DNA from: Brumimicrobium oceani
GTDB lineage: Bacteria > Bacteroidota > Bacteroidia > Flavobacteriales_D > Crocinitomicaceae
DNA: 64,000 nt
Direction of reading: 5' to 3'
NCBI RefSeq assembly: GCF_003143775.1
Contig: NZ_QFRJ01000004.1
Span: 1 to 64,000, forward strand
Part shown: positions 15,440 to 25,049 of the stretch, in pieces
Numbering within the stretch: the stretch's first letter is position 1
Layout: every line of letters starts with the position of its first letter
The notes under the pieces: model-generated
Told to the model about the DNA's origin: nothing
The model's database searches: none
The model's input: the letters and a program-made list of their open reading frames with translations, nothing else
Program-made: the position numbers and the translations under genes

Positions 15440-16773
15440 AATATCTATTAAAACAAGCCACGATAATCAATGAAGGAACATCGACTGTAGGAGATGTATT
15501 AATTCAAAATGATAAAATCGAAAAAATAGCATCTTCCATTTCAGATGCTACAGCAACTGAAATCAATTGTGAAGGAAAATATCTTGTTCCGGGAAGTATA
15601 GATGACCAAGTTCACTTTAGAGAACCGGGTTTAACCCACAAGGGGAATATTCACAGTGAAAGTCGTGCTGCTGTTGCTGGTGGGATTACTTCATTTATGG
15701 AAATGCCAAACACGGTACCTAATGCACTTACGCAGGAATTGTTGGAAGATAAATATAAAATTGCTGCTCATTCAAGTATAGCAAATTACAGCTTCTTCAT
15801 GGGAGCTTCTAATGACAACATTGCAGAAGTTCTAAAAACCGATCCTAAAAATGTTTGCGGTGTAAAAGTTTTTATGGGTTCAAGCACAGGAAATATGTTG
15901 GTTGATGAACCCGAAACACTAAACAAAATCTTTAGTGAGGTTCCTATGCTCATTGCAACACATTGCGAAGATGAAGAAACGGTACGCAGGAATATGGAGA
16001 CTTACCGTAAAAAATACGGCGAAGACCTTCCGATTAAATATCATCCTGAGATAAGAAGTGCTGAGGCCTGTTATCTATCCTCATCATTAGCCGTATCATT
16101 AGCCAAAAAACACAATGCTAGACTGCATGTTTTGCATATTTCTACAGAAAAGGAATTGTCATTATTCGAAAATCAAACTCCTTTAGCTCAGAAAAGAATT
16201 ACGGCAGAGGCCTGCGTTCATCATTTGTGGTTTACTGAAGAAGATTATGAAGAAAAAGGAACTTTCATTAAATGGAATCCTGCAGTAAAGAAAAGAACGG
16301 ACCGTGATGCGATTTGGCAAGCTGTTTTAGACAATAGAATTGATGTGATTGCAACAGATCATGCTCCTCACACTATTGAGGAAAAGAACAATACTTATTT
16401 CAACGCTCCTTCTGGTGGGCCATTGGTTCAGCATGCTTTACTTGCTCTTTTAGAAAAATCTAAAGAAGGAATTATTAGCAAAGAAAGAGTGATTGAGAAA
16501 ACTGCTCACGCTCCTTCTGTTCTGTTTGGTGTTGAAAAAAGGGGATACATTCGTGAAGGGTATTTTGCAGATTTAGTAATTATTGATCCAAATAAATCAA
16601 CTACAGTTACAAAAGATAACATTCTATATAGTTGTGCTTGGTCTCCTTTTGAAGGCACTACTTTTAATCATAAGATTGAAAAAACTTTCGTAAACGGTAA
16701 TTTGGTTTTTGACAACAATAAAATTATTGACCAAAGCAAAGGAAGCCGTCTTACCTTCAATAGATTCGATTAA
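15436..16773 (+). CDS. pyrC: dihydroorotase (amidohydrolase)
   Basis: A 445-residue amidohydrolase that closes carbamoyl-aspartate to dihydroorotate in pyrimidine synthesis. Metal-site elements are DDQVHFREPG (56-65), the Lys in GVKVFMGSS (candidate carboxylated lysine), ATHCEDEE, HVLHIS and ATDHAPHT. The first His of the usual HxH is replaced by Gln58 (QVH60); I believe this is common among Bacteroidota dihydroorotases, but it should affect metal binding. The start is the ATG at 15436 that overlaps the preceding TGA; the longer frame starting at 15412 has no support. Coupled downstream to the DUF4296 gene by a TAATG overlap. Confidence 0.93.
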   Translation: MKYLLKQATIINEGTSTVGDVLIQNDKIEKIASSISDATATEINCEGKYLVPGSIDDQVHFREPGLTHKGNIHSESRAAVAGGITSFMEMPNTVPNALTQELLEDKYKIAAHSSIANYSFFMGASNDNIAEVLKTDPKNVCGVKVFMGSSTGNMLVDEPETLNKIFSEVPMLIATHCEDEETVRRNMETYRKKYGEDLPIKYHPEIRSAEACYLSSSLAVSLAKKHNARLHVLHISTEKELSLFENQTPLAQKRITAEACVHHLWFTEEDYEEKGTFIKWNPAVKKRTDRDAIWQAVLDNRIDVIATDHAPHTIEEKNNTYFNAPSGGPLVQHALLALLEKSKEGIISKERVIEKTAHAPSVLFGVEKRGYIREGYFADLVIIDPNKSTTVTKDNILYSCAWSPFEGTTFNHKIEKTFVNGNLVFDNNKIIDQSKGSRLTFNRFD

Positions 16774-17126
16774 TGAAAAAGTTAATGTATCTTCTTATGG
16801 GTTCAATTTACTTATTACTCGGCGCATGTTCTTATCAATTCGATAAACAAAGTGCTCCAGACGATTTGATTCCTAAAGATACATTTACTTTGCTGTTACA
16901 TGAGGTTATGATTGTAGAGTCCTATTTTAAGCATCAACAATCTAATGTAAAAGCCTATTCAGAATCTTTACCAGAGGCTATACTACCCATCTTCGAAAAA
17001 TACAATGTCGACAGTTCAAGATACGCTAGTTCGATGAATTATTATTCTTCCCGACAAGAAGAACTCATTGAAATTTATAGTCAAATTCAGGATAGTTTGA
17101 CATTGAACACGGTGGAGTTCGAGTAA
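16773..17126 (+). CDS. DUF4296 lipoprotein
   Basis: A 117-residue lipoprotein (lipobox LLGAC, Cys19). The core APDDLIPKDTFTLLLHEVMIVES and the YNVDSSRYASSMNYYSSRQEELIEIYSQIQD helix fit DUF4296, a family of unknown role frequently placed after dihydroorotase in Flavobacteria. The ATG shares a base with the pyrC stop, so it is the last gene of the GT2-pyrC-DUF4296 operon. Confidence 0.85.
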   Translation: MKKLMYLLMGSIYLLLGACSYQFDKQSAPDDLIPKDTFTLLLHEVMIVESYFKHQQSNVKAYSESLPEAILPIFEKYNVDSSRYASSMNYYSSRQEELIEIYSQIQDSLTLNTVEFE

Positions 17127-17329
17127 TTGATTCTGCTTGTTTGAATTGCCCTCCATTTTGATTCCCTAGGACTAGTGCTATTTAAACCGTAATATTGCCC
17201 CACATGAGAGTATAAATGGTAGAGGTGAATAAAACTTTATGGATATAAACCTTCATCAAATCAAAAATACCGAAACCTTATTGTTTAAATCCACCAGAAA
17301 ATCTATATTGGTAGGAAAAGAAAAACAAC

Positions 17330-17719
17330 ATGAGATTTCATACAAGAAAATGGGTAAAACCAGAAGATTTAAATCCAAATGGGACATTATTTGGTGGACG
17401 TTTATTAGAATGGATTGATGAAGAAGCGGCTTTGTATTCAATTATTCAGTTAGAAAATCCAAAAACGGTTACAAAATTCATTAGTGAAATTGATTTTCAA
17501 AGTTCTGCCAAACAAGGAGATATTATTGAGATTGGAATCGAGGTGATAAAGTTTGGAACAGCTTCTCTCACCTTAAAGTGCGAAGTACGCAACAAAATGA
17601 CCCGCAAAACGATAATCATGGTTGATCGAATTGTGATGGTGAGCTTAGATGAAGACGGCAATGCAAAACCACATGGAAAGACAGAAATAGAATTTGTAAA
17701 GAATAGATTGAAAGAATAA
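17330..17719 (+). CDS. acyl-CoA thioesterase (hotdog fold, YciA-like)
   Basis: A 129-residue single hotdog domain. Family features are NPNGTLFGGRLLEWIDEEAAL (the hotdog helix with the catalytic-site Asn/Asp region), TKFISEIDFQSSAKQGDIIEIG and VMVSLDEDGNAKPHG. These enzymes hydrolyse acyl-CoA to free acid and CoA in the cytoplasm; chain-length preference cannot be read. It has no close operon partner and converges on the glutamate-synthase-like gene at a shared hairpin. Confidence 0.9.
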   Translation: MRFHTRKWVKPEDLNPNGTLFGGRLLEWIDEEAALYSIIQLENPKTVTKFISEIDFQSSAKQGDIIEIGIEVIKFGTASLTLKCEVRNKMTRKTIIMVDRIVMVSLDEDGNAKPHGKTEIEFVKNRLKE

Positions 17720-17795
17720 TTCCAAAAGGATAGAAACGTAATGAAAATTATGGCGACGCCCAGTCTTACGTCTCTTCCACTTATAAATGGATTAA

Positions 17796-17827
17796 TCAAA
17801 AAAGGGACACCATATTGGCATCCCTTT
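17796..17827 (-). terminator. bidirectional terminator
   Basis: AAAGGGACACC (17801-17811) pairs with GGCATCCCTTT (17817-17827) with one G-T pair. A T-run follows on the minus strand (AAAAAA upstream on the plus strand). It serves the convergent thioesterase and glutamate-synthase-like genes. Confidence 0.8.
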
Positions 17828-17856
17828 AATTATGGTTTTAACTATTTATGTAAATT

Positions 17857-19410
17857 CTAATTCACCATCTCTAGTTCTTCTTTTTTCAGCAGCGAACCTA
17901 CTTCAGTCAATGGATAAATCTCACTGTATTTCTTTATTTTGTCCATTTCAACACGACGGTTAATATGAACTCTCTTAAGCCCTTGAGGAGTTGTTACCCC
18001 ACTTGCAGCCATCAGTTCGATAAAGCTATAAACAGTTTGAGAATGGAAGTTAGCCACACGCTGTGACTTATCTTCTACATCCAGTCCACGCATTAAGCTT
18101 TTGTCCTGTGTTGCAACCCCCACTGGACAAGTGTTTTTATGACAAAGCAAGGCTTGTATACATCCTGTTGCCAACATCATTGCACGTGCACAAGCAACAG
18201 TATCTGCTCCAATGGCTATTAACCTAGCGATATCGAAACTACTGAACACCTTACCTGACGCCACAACACTAATATCCTTTTTAAGGTCATAACCACGCAA
18301 TGTATTCACTGCATAAGCCAATCCATCTCTCAACGGAATACCAATAGCATTTGAGAATTCAACTGGTGCAGCTCCTGTTCCCCCTTCACCTCCGTCGATC
18401 GTAATGAAATCTGGTTTTATTCCCGTTGCAATCATTGCTTCGCAAATATCTGTAAACTCAATCTGCTTTCCAATACACATTTTAAAACCTACAGGTTTCC
18501 CACCTGAAAGTTCTCTCATTTCTTTAATGAAATACATGAGTTCTGTAGCATTTGTAAAAGCGGAATGCGTATTTGGTGAGTGTACCGTTGTATGTGGTTC
18601 AACGTGACGAATTGCCGCAATTTCTTCAGTGTTTTTTGAAGCTGGCAAAAGTCCACCATGTCCTGGTTTTGCACCTTGAGAAATTTTTAGCTCAATCATT
18701 TTCACGTTCGGAATACTGGCATTTTCCTTAAAGGTTACTGGATTAAAGTTTCCTTTTTTATCACGACAACCGAAATATCCAGTTCCAATTTGCCAAATTA
18801 AATCTCCACCATATTGTAAATGGTAAGGACTAATTCCTCCCTCTCCAGTATTCTGGGCGAAACCTCCAATTTTAGCTCCTTTATTCATTGCCAAAACAGC
18901 ATTCATGCTTAAAGAACCGAAACTCATTGCTGAGATGTTCATTAAACTGGCAGCGTATGGCTTTAAACAGTCTGGACCTCCAATCATAACTCTAGGGTCA
19001 TGGTCAATTTCCTTTCTGTTTTTGGCGTAAATAGAGTGATCCATCCATTCATAACCAATGTCGTAAACGTTTAACTGAGTTCCGAAAGGCGCAGTATCAT
19101 TTACTTTTTTGGCACGTTGATAAATCAAAGAGCGATCTAATCGGTTGATGGGCCTACCGTCTGTATCATTTTCCACGAAATATTGCATAATTTCTGGACG
19201 AATAGACTCAAGGATAAACCTCAAATTTCCAATCACTGGGAAATTTCTACGAATACTATGTTTCTTCTGAAAAATATCAAAATACCCTATTAGGATTAAT
19301 GGACCAAAAAAGGCCATAAACCAAAGAACGTTATTCCAAAATGGATAAACTAAAGCAACTGTTCCTGTAATCAGGATGGACAATAAAATAAATATACCTC
19401 TTGGCTTCAT
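17857..19410 (-). CDS. FMN-binding glutamate synthase-domain protein, membrane-anchored
   Basis: A ~517-residue protein with two N-terminal transmembrane helices (~5-45) followed by a glutamate synthase central/FMN domain. Visible are the GGEGGTGAAP FMN-phosphate loop, ASGKVFSSFDIARLIAIGAD, and the iron-sulfur cysteine set CIQALLCHKNTCPVGVATQ. The glutaminase (amidotransferase) domain of full glutamate synthase is absent, so it may use ammonia or act as an uncharacterised FMN oxidoreductase. The start is assigned to ATG 19410 (MKPRGIFILL), which begins at the membrane helix; an ATG at 19506 would add 32 residues and cannot be excluded. Confidence 0.85.
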   Translation of the reverse strand: MKPRGIFILLSILITGTVALVYPFWNNVLWFMAFFGPLILIGYFDIFQKKHSIRRNFPVIGNLRFILESIRPEIMQYFVENDTDGRPINRLDRSLIYQRAKKVNDTAPFGTQLNVYDIGYEWMDHSIYAKNRKEIDHDPRVMIGGPDCLKPYAASLMNISAMSFGSLSMNAVLAMNKGAKIGGFAQNTGEGGISPYHLQYGGDLIWQIGTGYFGCRDKKGNFNPVTFKENASIPNVKMIELKISQGAKPGHGGLLPASKNTEEIAAIRHVEPHTTVHSPNTHSAFTNATELMYFIKEMRELSGGKPVGFKMCIGKQIEFTDICEAMIATGIKPDFITIDGGEGGTGAAPVEFSNAIGIPLRDGLAYAVNTLRGYDLKKDISVVASGKVFSSFDIARLIAIGADTVACARAMMLATGCIQALLCHKNTCPVGVATQDKSLMRGLDVEDKSQRVANFHSQTVYSFIELMAASGVTTPQGLKRVHINRRVEMDKIKKYSEIYPLTEVGSLLKKEELEMVN

Positions 19411-19591
19411 GACATTATAAATTAATGATGTTTTACCTTGAATTTTTAATTTGTTTACTACCTCAAAACTAATCTGCAAAGCTAATTGAAATATCTCATT
19501 CAGCATTAGAGTTCAGGGAAGAATTACAGATTATATTGTAAACCCAAACAATAAATTTTGACCTGTGTTTAATGTGATAAATTTAATTCTT

Positions 19592-20038
19592 CTAAATCAT
19601 ATTTACATTGTAATACTCTGGCAGATGCGAGACTTCTTTGCCTAGCCACTCTGGATGTGCGAATTCTTCATTTTCATTTGTAAGTTCTATTTCAGCAAGA
19701 ATCAACCCTTTTTTCGGCGATTCAAACTCGTCTACTTCCCAAACAAATCGATCTATTTTAAGTTCATAACGAACTTTAATAATTTTTGCCTCGCAGAACT
19801 CTTTCAGCATCTCTTCTGCATCCGCTTTTGGAATAGCATATTCAAATTCGCTTCTGGAAACTCCTTGGGTTTTTCCTTTAATAGTAATTCTCCCTTTTTC
19901 GCCGTGCACACGAACACGAACAACTGTTTCTGGGGAAGATAGAATATACCCCTGCAAAATCCTTGTTCCTGATTCTGGCCTAACCTTATTCCAGAGTTCT
20001 TCCTTTACCAAAAATTTCCTTTCAATTTCTACTCCCAA
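19592..20038 (-). CDS. CYTH domain (triphosphate tunnel) protein
   Basis: A 148-residue CYTH/TTM fold protein. The ExExK signature is at the N-terminus (EIERKFLV), followed by basic and acidic residues lining the tunnel (VVRVRVHGEKGRITIKGK, SEFEYAIP, FVWEVDEFE, LILAEIEL). Family members hydrolyse inorganic triphosphate or make cAMP; prokaryotic stand-alone members like this are most often triphosphatases. The start codon is TTG, because the ExExK motif sits right at the N-terminus and the GAPDH stop lies one base before it. It is therefore the second gene of a GAPDH-CYTH operon. Confidence 0.9.
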   Translation of the reverse strand: MGVEIERKFLVKEELWNKVRPESGTRILQGYILSSPETVVRVRVHGEKGRITIKGKTQGVSRSEFEYAIPKADAEEMLKEFCEAKIIKVRYELKIDRFVWEVDEFESPKKGLILAEIELTNENEEFAHPEWLGKEVSHLPEYYNVNMI

Positions 20039-20039
20039 A

Positions 20040-21032
20040 TTATAATGTTTTCATTAAATCAATTAAACGATTGGAGTATCCCGCTTCGTTATCATACCAG
20101 CCAACAAGTTTTACCAAATTTCCCACTACGGAAGTCAATTGGCTATCGAATATACAACTATTAGGATTTCCGATAATATCAGAAGAAACCAAAGGCTCGT
20201 CGGTATAAGATAAAATCCCTTTTAATTCGTTTTCGCTGGCACGTTTAAATTCGGCGTTAATCTCCTCTACCGTTGGCACCTTCCCTTCTACGGTCAAAGT
20301 TAAATCCGTTAAAGAACCATCCGGAACAGGCACCCTAATTCCACAACCGCCGATGTGCCCCTCTAACTCTGGGAAAATTTTAGTTAGCGCCTTTGCGGCA
20401 CCTGTTGTTGTAGGCACAATAGATTCTGCGGCCGCTCTTGCTCTTCTCAAATCTTTGTGAGGAGCATCGTGCAATCTTTGATCTGAAGTATAACTGTGTA
20501 CCGTTGTGATATAAGCGCTTGTTATCGTGCACATATCCTTGAACAATTTCACCATAGGTGCTGCAGAATTTGTGGTACAAGAAGCGTTACTTATCAATAC
20601 ATCGTCTGGCGTTAGAATGTCATCATTCACCCCTAAAACCACAGATTTGATATTATCTCCTTGTCCAGGCGCACTAATCACCACCTTTTTAGCTCCTCCC
20701 TTAAAGTGTGCAGAGGCCGCTTCCTCAGTTCTAAAAAGTCCTGTAGATTCTAAAACTATATCCACTCCATATTTTGCCCATGGAATTTCTGCTGGATTTG
20801 AGAATTGTGTAAAAATGATCTTACTTCCATTTTCAAAAACAATAGTGTTGTTTACCACTTCAAAGGCCTCTTGAATCTGTCGATGAACTGAATCATATTT
20901 AAGTAAGTGTGCCAAGGTTTTAATGTCTGCTAAATCATTAACTACAGCTACCGACACCTCAGATTGCTTCAAACTCATTCTGGTAAAATATCTTCCTATT
21001 CTACCAAAACCATTAACACCTATTTTTTTCAT
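20040..21032 (-). CDS. gap: glyceraldehyde-3-phosphate dehydrogenase, type I
   Basis: A 330-residue NAD(P)-dependent glycolytic enzyme. The Rossmann start is MKKIGVNGFGRIGR; the active-site Cys152 is in SNASCTTN; the substrate region GGCGIRVPVPDGSLTDLTL and the C-terminal WYDNEAGYSNRLIDL are intact. Usual length. It has a clear promoter (TTG-N18-TAGCTTTG) and is followed directly by the CYTH gene. Confidence 0.96.
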   Translation of the reverse strand: MKKIGVNGFGRIGRYFTRMSLKQSEVSVAVVNDLADIKTLAHLLKYDSVHRQIQEAFEVVNNTIVFENGSKIIFTQFSNPAEIPWAKYGVDIVLESTGLFRTEEAASAHFKGGAKKVVISAPGQGDNIKSVVLGVNDDILTPDDVLISNASCTTNSAAPMVKLFKDMCTITSAYITTVHSYTSDQRLHDAPHKDLRRARAAAESIVPTTTGAAKALTKIFPELEGHIGGCGIRVPVPDGSLTDLTLTVEGKVPTVEEINAEFKRASENELKGILSYTDEPLVSSDIIGNPNSCIFDSQLTSVVGNLVKLVGWYDNEAGYSNRLIDLMKTL

Positions 21033-21054
21033 ACAGTTCTTGTTTATTTACAAA

Positions 21055-21083
21055 CAAAGCTAAGGATTCTCCATAGGATTCAA
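21055..21083 (-). promoter_or_regulatory. promoter of gap
   Basis: On the minus strand TTG (21083-21081), an 18-base spacer, then TAGCTTTG (21062-21055), an exact TAnnTTTG box. It lies 23 bases before the gap start codon. Confidence 0.7.
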
Positions 21084-21089
21084 AAGAAA

Positions 21090-21617
21090 TAATAGAAATG
21101 ATGCACTGACAAATCAATAAAATTTATCAAGGCGACCTATTTAGTGTCTGGACGGAAACACATCAAAATTAAAAATATTTCTTTTTGCGATAGTTCCCTT
21201 TATTTTTAACCGCCTGATGCTAAGGCATCACCTCATAAAAATAAATTCATCTCTCATCAAAAATAATCTATTTTATAAAATTCGTCTGTTTCCGACCAAC
21301 CACTATCGTTTAATCCCATTTGTCTTTTCTTGTAAAGAACTTTCATAATAAATGAACAGAATACATCCTTCACTCAAAGGAGTGTTCAATCAAAAATCCG
21401 GGTTTTCTATTGCCCGAATGATCTGTTATGACTTATTCCCATCGATCATCCGAAGACAATATTTTGATAATCACTACAAAACTTTAAATTTCACAGGGAA
21501 GAAAATTGACTTTTACAATCTGCGATTTAAACAGTTAGTCCTAAAATTTATTGAAAGACAAACAACTTCTTTAAAAGAAGATTCCTTTCAATCCGCTATT
21601 TTCCTTAAATTCGTACA
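21090..21617. other. gap region with an uncertain small ORF and a small hairpin
   Basis: About 530 bases between gap and the Kelch gene. A small stem (TGATGC-TAAG-GCATCA near 21213-21228) is visible. A frame from ATG 21352 to TGA 21621 (89 residues) overlaps the Kelch gene start by ATGA, but it lacks any signal peptide, domain or recognised motif; I regard it as unproven. The Kelch gene promoter should also lie here, but no exact TAnnTTTG box was found. Confidence 0.4.
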
Positions 21618-22922
21618 ATGATGCGAATTCTAATACTTTTTTCACTGTGTTTGTTCTCCTTTCTTGGAAATTCCCAAGGCAATTGGACATGGACAAAATT
21701 GAGTAATCTTCCCATTTCGACATCAAATAACGCAGTGGTGCATGCGAAAGCCGCAGATGGAAAAGCCGTCTATAGCTTCGGCGGAATCTCGGGAACGCTT
21801 AGCTCTTCAGAAATTCATCAACGCGTTTTCAAATATGATGTAAGTCAAGATCTCTGGTTGGAAATGGATGCTATTCCAGATACCTCAGGAAAAATTGCAA
21901 GTGCAGCAAGCTACGTTAATGATAAGATTTACATTATTGGCGGCTATCATGTAGAAGCCAACGGAACAGAGACGAGTTCAGAAAAAGTGCACATCTATAA
22001 TCCCATAACCGACGTATTCGAAGCAGACGGAAATCCACTCCCTATTCCCATTGACGACCATGTGCAAGCAGTTTGGCGCGACAGTCTAATTTATGTTATT
22101 TCAGGCTGGAGTAATACGGGGAATGTTCCAGACGTTCAAATTTACAATCCTGAACTCAACTCATGGACAATGGGAACACCAACGCCTAGCTTTTCTTTTT
22201 ATCCAAGTTTTGGAGCTTCGGGATACATTTTAGGAGACACCATTTTTTATTTTGGGGGAGCGAAAGACTTTCCATCATTCGAGGCAACAAATGTCTTACG
22301 CAAAGGAATTATTGATAAAAACGATCCCACGCAAATTCAGTGGACAGTCATAAATTCGGGAAATGGAGAACCTTTGTATCGTGCGGCGTGTTCAGGACAT
22401 GACAAAACTATTTTCTGGGTGGGAGGAGCTAAAAAAGCTTACAACTTTAACGCTTTAGAATACTACAACAATAAAGTAGTTAAGCCCAATAAAAGAATTT
22501 ATGAAATTGACTTAGAGGAAAAAAGTCAAAGCAACATCTACAGTGTGGAAAACCGAGGAATGGACTTAAGAGGAATTGCTAAACTAGGTGGAGGAAACTG
22601 GATTATTGCAGGGGGAATAGACAGCTTACAACAGGCAAGCAAAGCAACTTATCTGCTGCACAACCCCAGACTTTCCGACATAGGAACAAGTAACAAACCT
22701 CCCATGTTTAAGATTAGAGAAAGTGAAGACTACTTTACAGTAGAAACAGAAAATGTGGGCAAAATCATCATCTACGATATTCAAGGAAGAACAATTTACA
22801 AGTCCAATAAGCAACTGGCGGATTTAAGCATTGCAAAAACTGAGTTGCAAAGAGGAATGCTTATTTTCACTTATGAAGACGATGTGAATCTGCCCATTGT
22901 TTTAAAAAAAATTCATCCTTAA
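21618..22922 (+). CDS. Kelch-repeat secreted protein with T9SS-type C-terminus
   Basis: A 434-residue exported protein: signal peptide (ILILFSLCLFSFLGNSQG), then Kelch-like beta-propeller units (KAVYSFGGISG, IYIIGGYH, LIYVISGWSNTG, TIFYFGGAKD, TIFWVGGAKK, GNWIIAGGIDS) and a C-terminal ~80 residues that resemble a type A sorting domain (KIIIYDIQGRTIYKSNKQ, RGMLIFTYEDD). The usual YPNP motif is absent, so secretion by the T9SS is likely but less certain. Two adjacent ATG codons (21618, 21621) could start it. It lies 18 bases before recG and may be co-transcribed. Confidence 0.82.
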   Translation: MMRILILFSLCLFSFLGNSQGNWTWTKLSNLPISTSNNAVVHAKAADGKAVYSFGGISGTLSSSEIHQRVFKYDVSQDLWLEMDAIPDTSGKIASAASYVNDKIYIIGGYHVEANGTETSSEKVHIYNPITDVFEADGNPLPIPIDDHVQAVWRDSLIYVISGWSNTGNVPDVQIYNPELNSWTMGTPTPSFSFYPSFGASGYILGDTIFYFGGAKDFPSFEATNVLRKGIIDKNDPTQIQWTVINSGNGEPLYRAACSGHDKTIFWVGGAKKAYNFNALEYYNNKVVKPNKRIYEIDLEEKSQSNIYSVENRGMDLRGIAKLGGGNWIIAGGIDSLQQASKATYLLHNPRLSDIGTSNKPPMFKIRESEDYFTVETENVGKIIIYDIQGRTIYKSNKQLADLSIAKTELQRGMLIFTYEDDVNLPIVLKKIHP

Positions 22923-22940
22923 AATTGAGCGTAATAAAAA

Positions 22941-25040
22941 ATGGAATATCTAATCAATACTCCCATTGAATACCTCAAAGGTGTAGGCGCCGAAAGAGGA
23001 AATGTACTTCGAATGGAAGCCGGCATAGATAAAATGTGGGATTTACTCAACTACTTCCCTTTTAGATATGTAAACAGGTCCAACTACGCCAGAATAGTTG
23101 ATATTCCCAGTTATGAAGGTCAATCTATTCAACTGAAAGGGACAATCAAAGGCGTTAGAGAAATTGGAACAGGAAGAGGAAAACGCTTACAAGCCACTTT
23201 TCAAGATCAATCGGGAGTAATAGATTTGGTTTGGTTTAAAGGAGCAAAATGGATTAAAAACAAATTAACTCCTGGTGTACTTTTTAGAGTTTACGGAAAA
23301 CCAGCGCGCTTTGGTTCAAATTGGAATATTGCACATCCAGAAATTACACCTTTTGAACAAGTAGCCCATGAAAAAGGCTTACAACCCATTTATAACAGTA
23401 CAGATAAACTCACAAAAAAAGGTTTACATTCTAACGGAATAGAAAAGTTAACTTATCAATTGGCTTCTACCTCCAGAGGGAAAATTCCAGAAATTTTACC
23501 TCAAGAAATCATCGAGGAATATCGGCTCATTTCTAGAGATGAAGCTTACCATTTAATTCATATTCCCAAAACAGCAGAAGACATTCAAAAGGCGCAAATG
23601 AGAATAAAATTTGAGGAACTTTTGTTTCTTCAATTGGAACTGCTCTTGCGGAAAAATGCCAATACTGAGAAGTCTGAAGGGTTTGCTTTTGGGAAAACAG
23701 GGCCCTACTTTGATGAATTTTATAAAAACCACATTCCTTTTGAACTTACCAATGCTCAAAAAAGAGTGGTGAAAGAAATTAGGAAAGATTTGAGGAAAGG
23801 AATTCACATGAATCGTTTGTTGCAAGGTGATGTGGGAAGTGGAAAAACACTAGTTGCCTTACTCAGCATGCTTTTTGGAATAGGAAATGGATATCAATCT
23901 GCTTTGATGGCACCTACCGAAATTTTAGCCCAACAACATTTTAAAACAATAGAAGAACTATTGGCTCCGCTAGATGTAAAAGTGGCGCTTTTAACGGGTT
24001 CAGTAAAGAAAAAGGACAGAGTTGGTTTATTTGAAGAACTGGAATCAGGTGAAATTGATATTCTAATTGGAACCCACGCACTTTTGGAACCTACGGTGAA
24101 ATTTAAGAATCTTGGTTTAGTAGTCATAGATGAACAGCATAGATTTGGTGTAGCACAAAGGGCAAGACTTTGGAGGAAAAACACAAAACCACCGCATATT
24201 TTAATCATGACAGCAACGCCAATTCCAAGAACTTTAGCCATGACTTTCTATGGAGACCTAGATGTTTCGGTGATTGACGAACTTCCACCGGGAAGAAAAC
24301 CAATCAATACCATGCACTTTTTTGATAAAAGTCGACTAAGGGTTTTTGATTTGATAAAAAATGAAATTGCATTAGGAAGACAAGTTTATATCGTTTATCC
24401 GCTTATTCAGGAATCAGAAACGATGGATTATAAAAACTTGATGGAAGGCTACGAAGCAGTTTCAAGAACATTTCCCAGACCAAACTATCAAATAAGCATC
24501 GTTCATGGACAAATGAAAGCTGAAGACAAAGCTTTTGAAATGGATCAGTTTGCAAAAGGGAATACACACATTATGGTGGCCACTACCGTAATTGAAGTGG
24601 GAGTAAACGTTCCAAATGCTTCTGTGATGATTATTGAAAGTTCTGAAAGATTTGGGCTTTCTCAATTGCACCAATTGCGCGGACGAGTTGGTCGTGGAGC
24701 AGAAAAATCTTATTGTATTTTAATGACAGGCGATAAACTTTCACAAGAAGGAAAGAAAAGAATTCAAACGATGGTTTCCACCAATGATGGATTTAAAATT
24801 GCGGAAGTAGATTTAGAAATTCGAGGGCCTGGAGATATTATGGGAACGCAACAAAGTGGAATCATGAATTTGAATTTAGCTAATCTAGCTAAAGATGGTC
24901 AATTGGTTAGTGCTGCAAGAGAAACGGCAAGGCATATTTTAAAAGAAGACCCTAAAATTCGCTTAGGAAAACACAGGGGTTTACGCACAGAATTAAAAAG
25001 ACAATTAAAATCGAGGCCCAATTGGAGCAAAATTTCTTAA
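22941..25040 (+). CDS. recG: ATP-dependent DNA helicase RecG
   Basis: A 699-residue fork-reversal helicase. An OB-fold wedge domain lies at ~55-150 (IQLKGTIKGVREIGTG), followed by the helicase core: Walker A GDVGSGKT, TEILAQQH, DEQHRFGVAQRA, TATPIPRTLAMT, then the second RecA-like domain with IVATT-type VATTVIEVGVNVPNA and QLRGRVGRG, and the C-terminal TRG region GPGDIMGTQQSG. All helicase motifs appear intact and length is normal. Confidence 0.96.
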   Translation: MEYLINTPIEYLKGVGAERGNVLRMEAGIDKMWDLLNYFPFRYVNRSNYARIVDIPSYEGQSIQLKGTIKGVREIGTGRGKRLQATFQDQSGVIDLVWFKGAKWIKNKLTPGVLFRVYGKPARFGSNWNIAHPEITPFEQVAHEKGLQPIYNSTDKLTKKGLHSNGIEKLTYQLASTSRGKIPEILPQEIIEEYRLISRDEAYHLIHIPKTAEDIQKAQMRIKFEELLFLQLELLLRKNANTEKSEGFAFGKTGPYFDEFYKNHIPFELTNAQKRVVKEIRKDLRKGIHMNRLLQGDVGSGKTLVALLSMLFGIGNGYQSALMAPTEILAQQHFKTIEELLAPLDVKVALLTGSVKKKDRVGLFEELESGEIDILIGTHALLEPTVKFKNLGLVVIDEQHRFGVAQRARLWRKNTKPPHILIMTATPIPRTLAMTFYGDLDVSVIDELPPGRKPINTMHFFDKSRLRVFDLIKNEIALGRQVYIVYPLIQESETMDYKNLMEGYEAVSRTFPRPNYQISIVHGQMKAEDKAFEMDQFAKGNTHIMVATTVIEVGVNVPNASVMIIESSERFGLSQLHQLRGRVGRGAEKSYCILMTGDKLSQEGKKRIQTMVSTNDGFKIAEVDLEIRGPGDIMGTQQSGIMNLNLANLAKDGQLVSAARETARHILKEDPKIRLGKHRGLRTELKRQLKSRPNWSKIS

Positions 25041-25049
25041 ATTGACATT

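Noticed and set aside
21352-21621. 89-residue frame overlapping the Kelch gene start by ATGA
   Set aside because: The overlap is suggestive, but there is no signal, domain or promoter, and the composition is that of neighbouring non-coding sequence. Kept only as a note in the gap entry.
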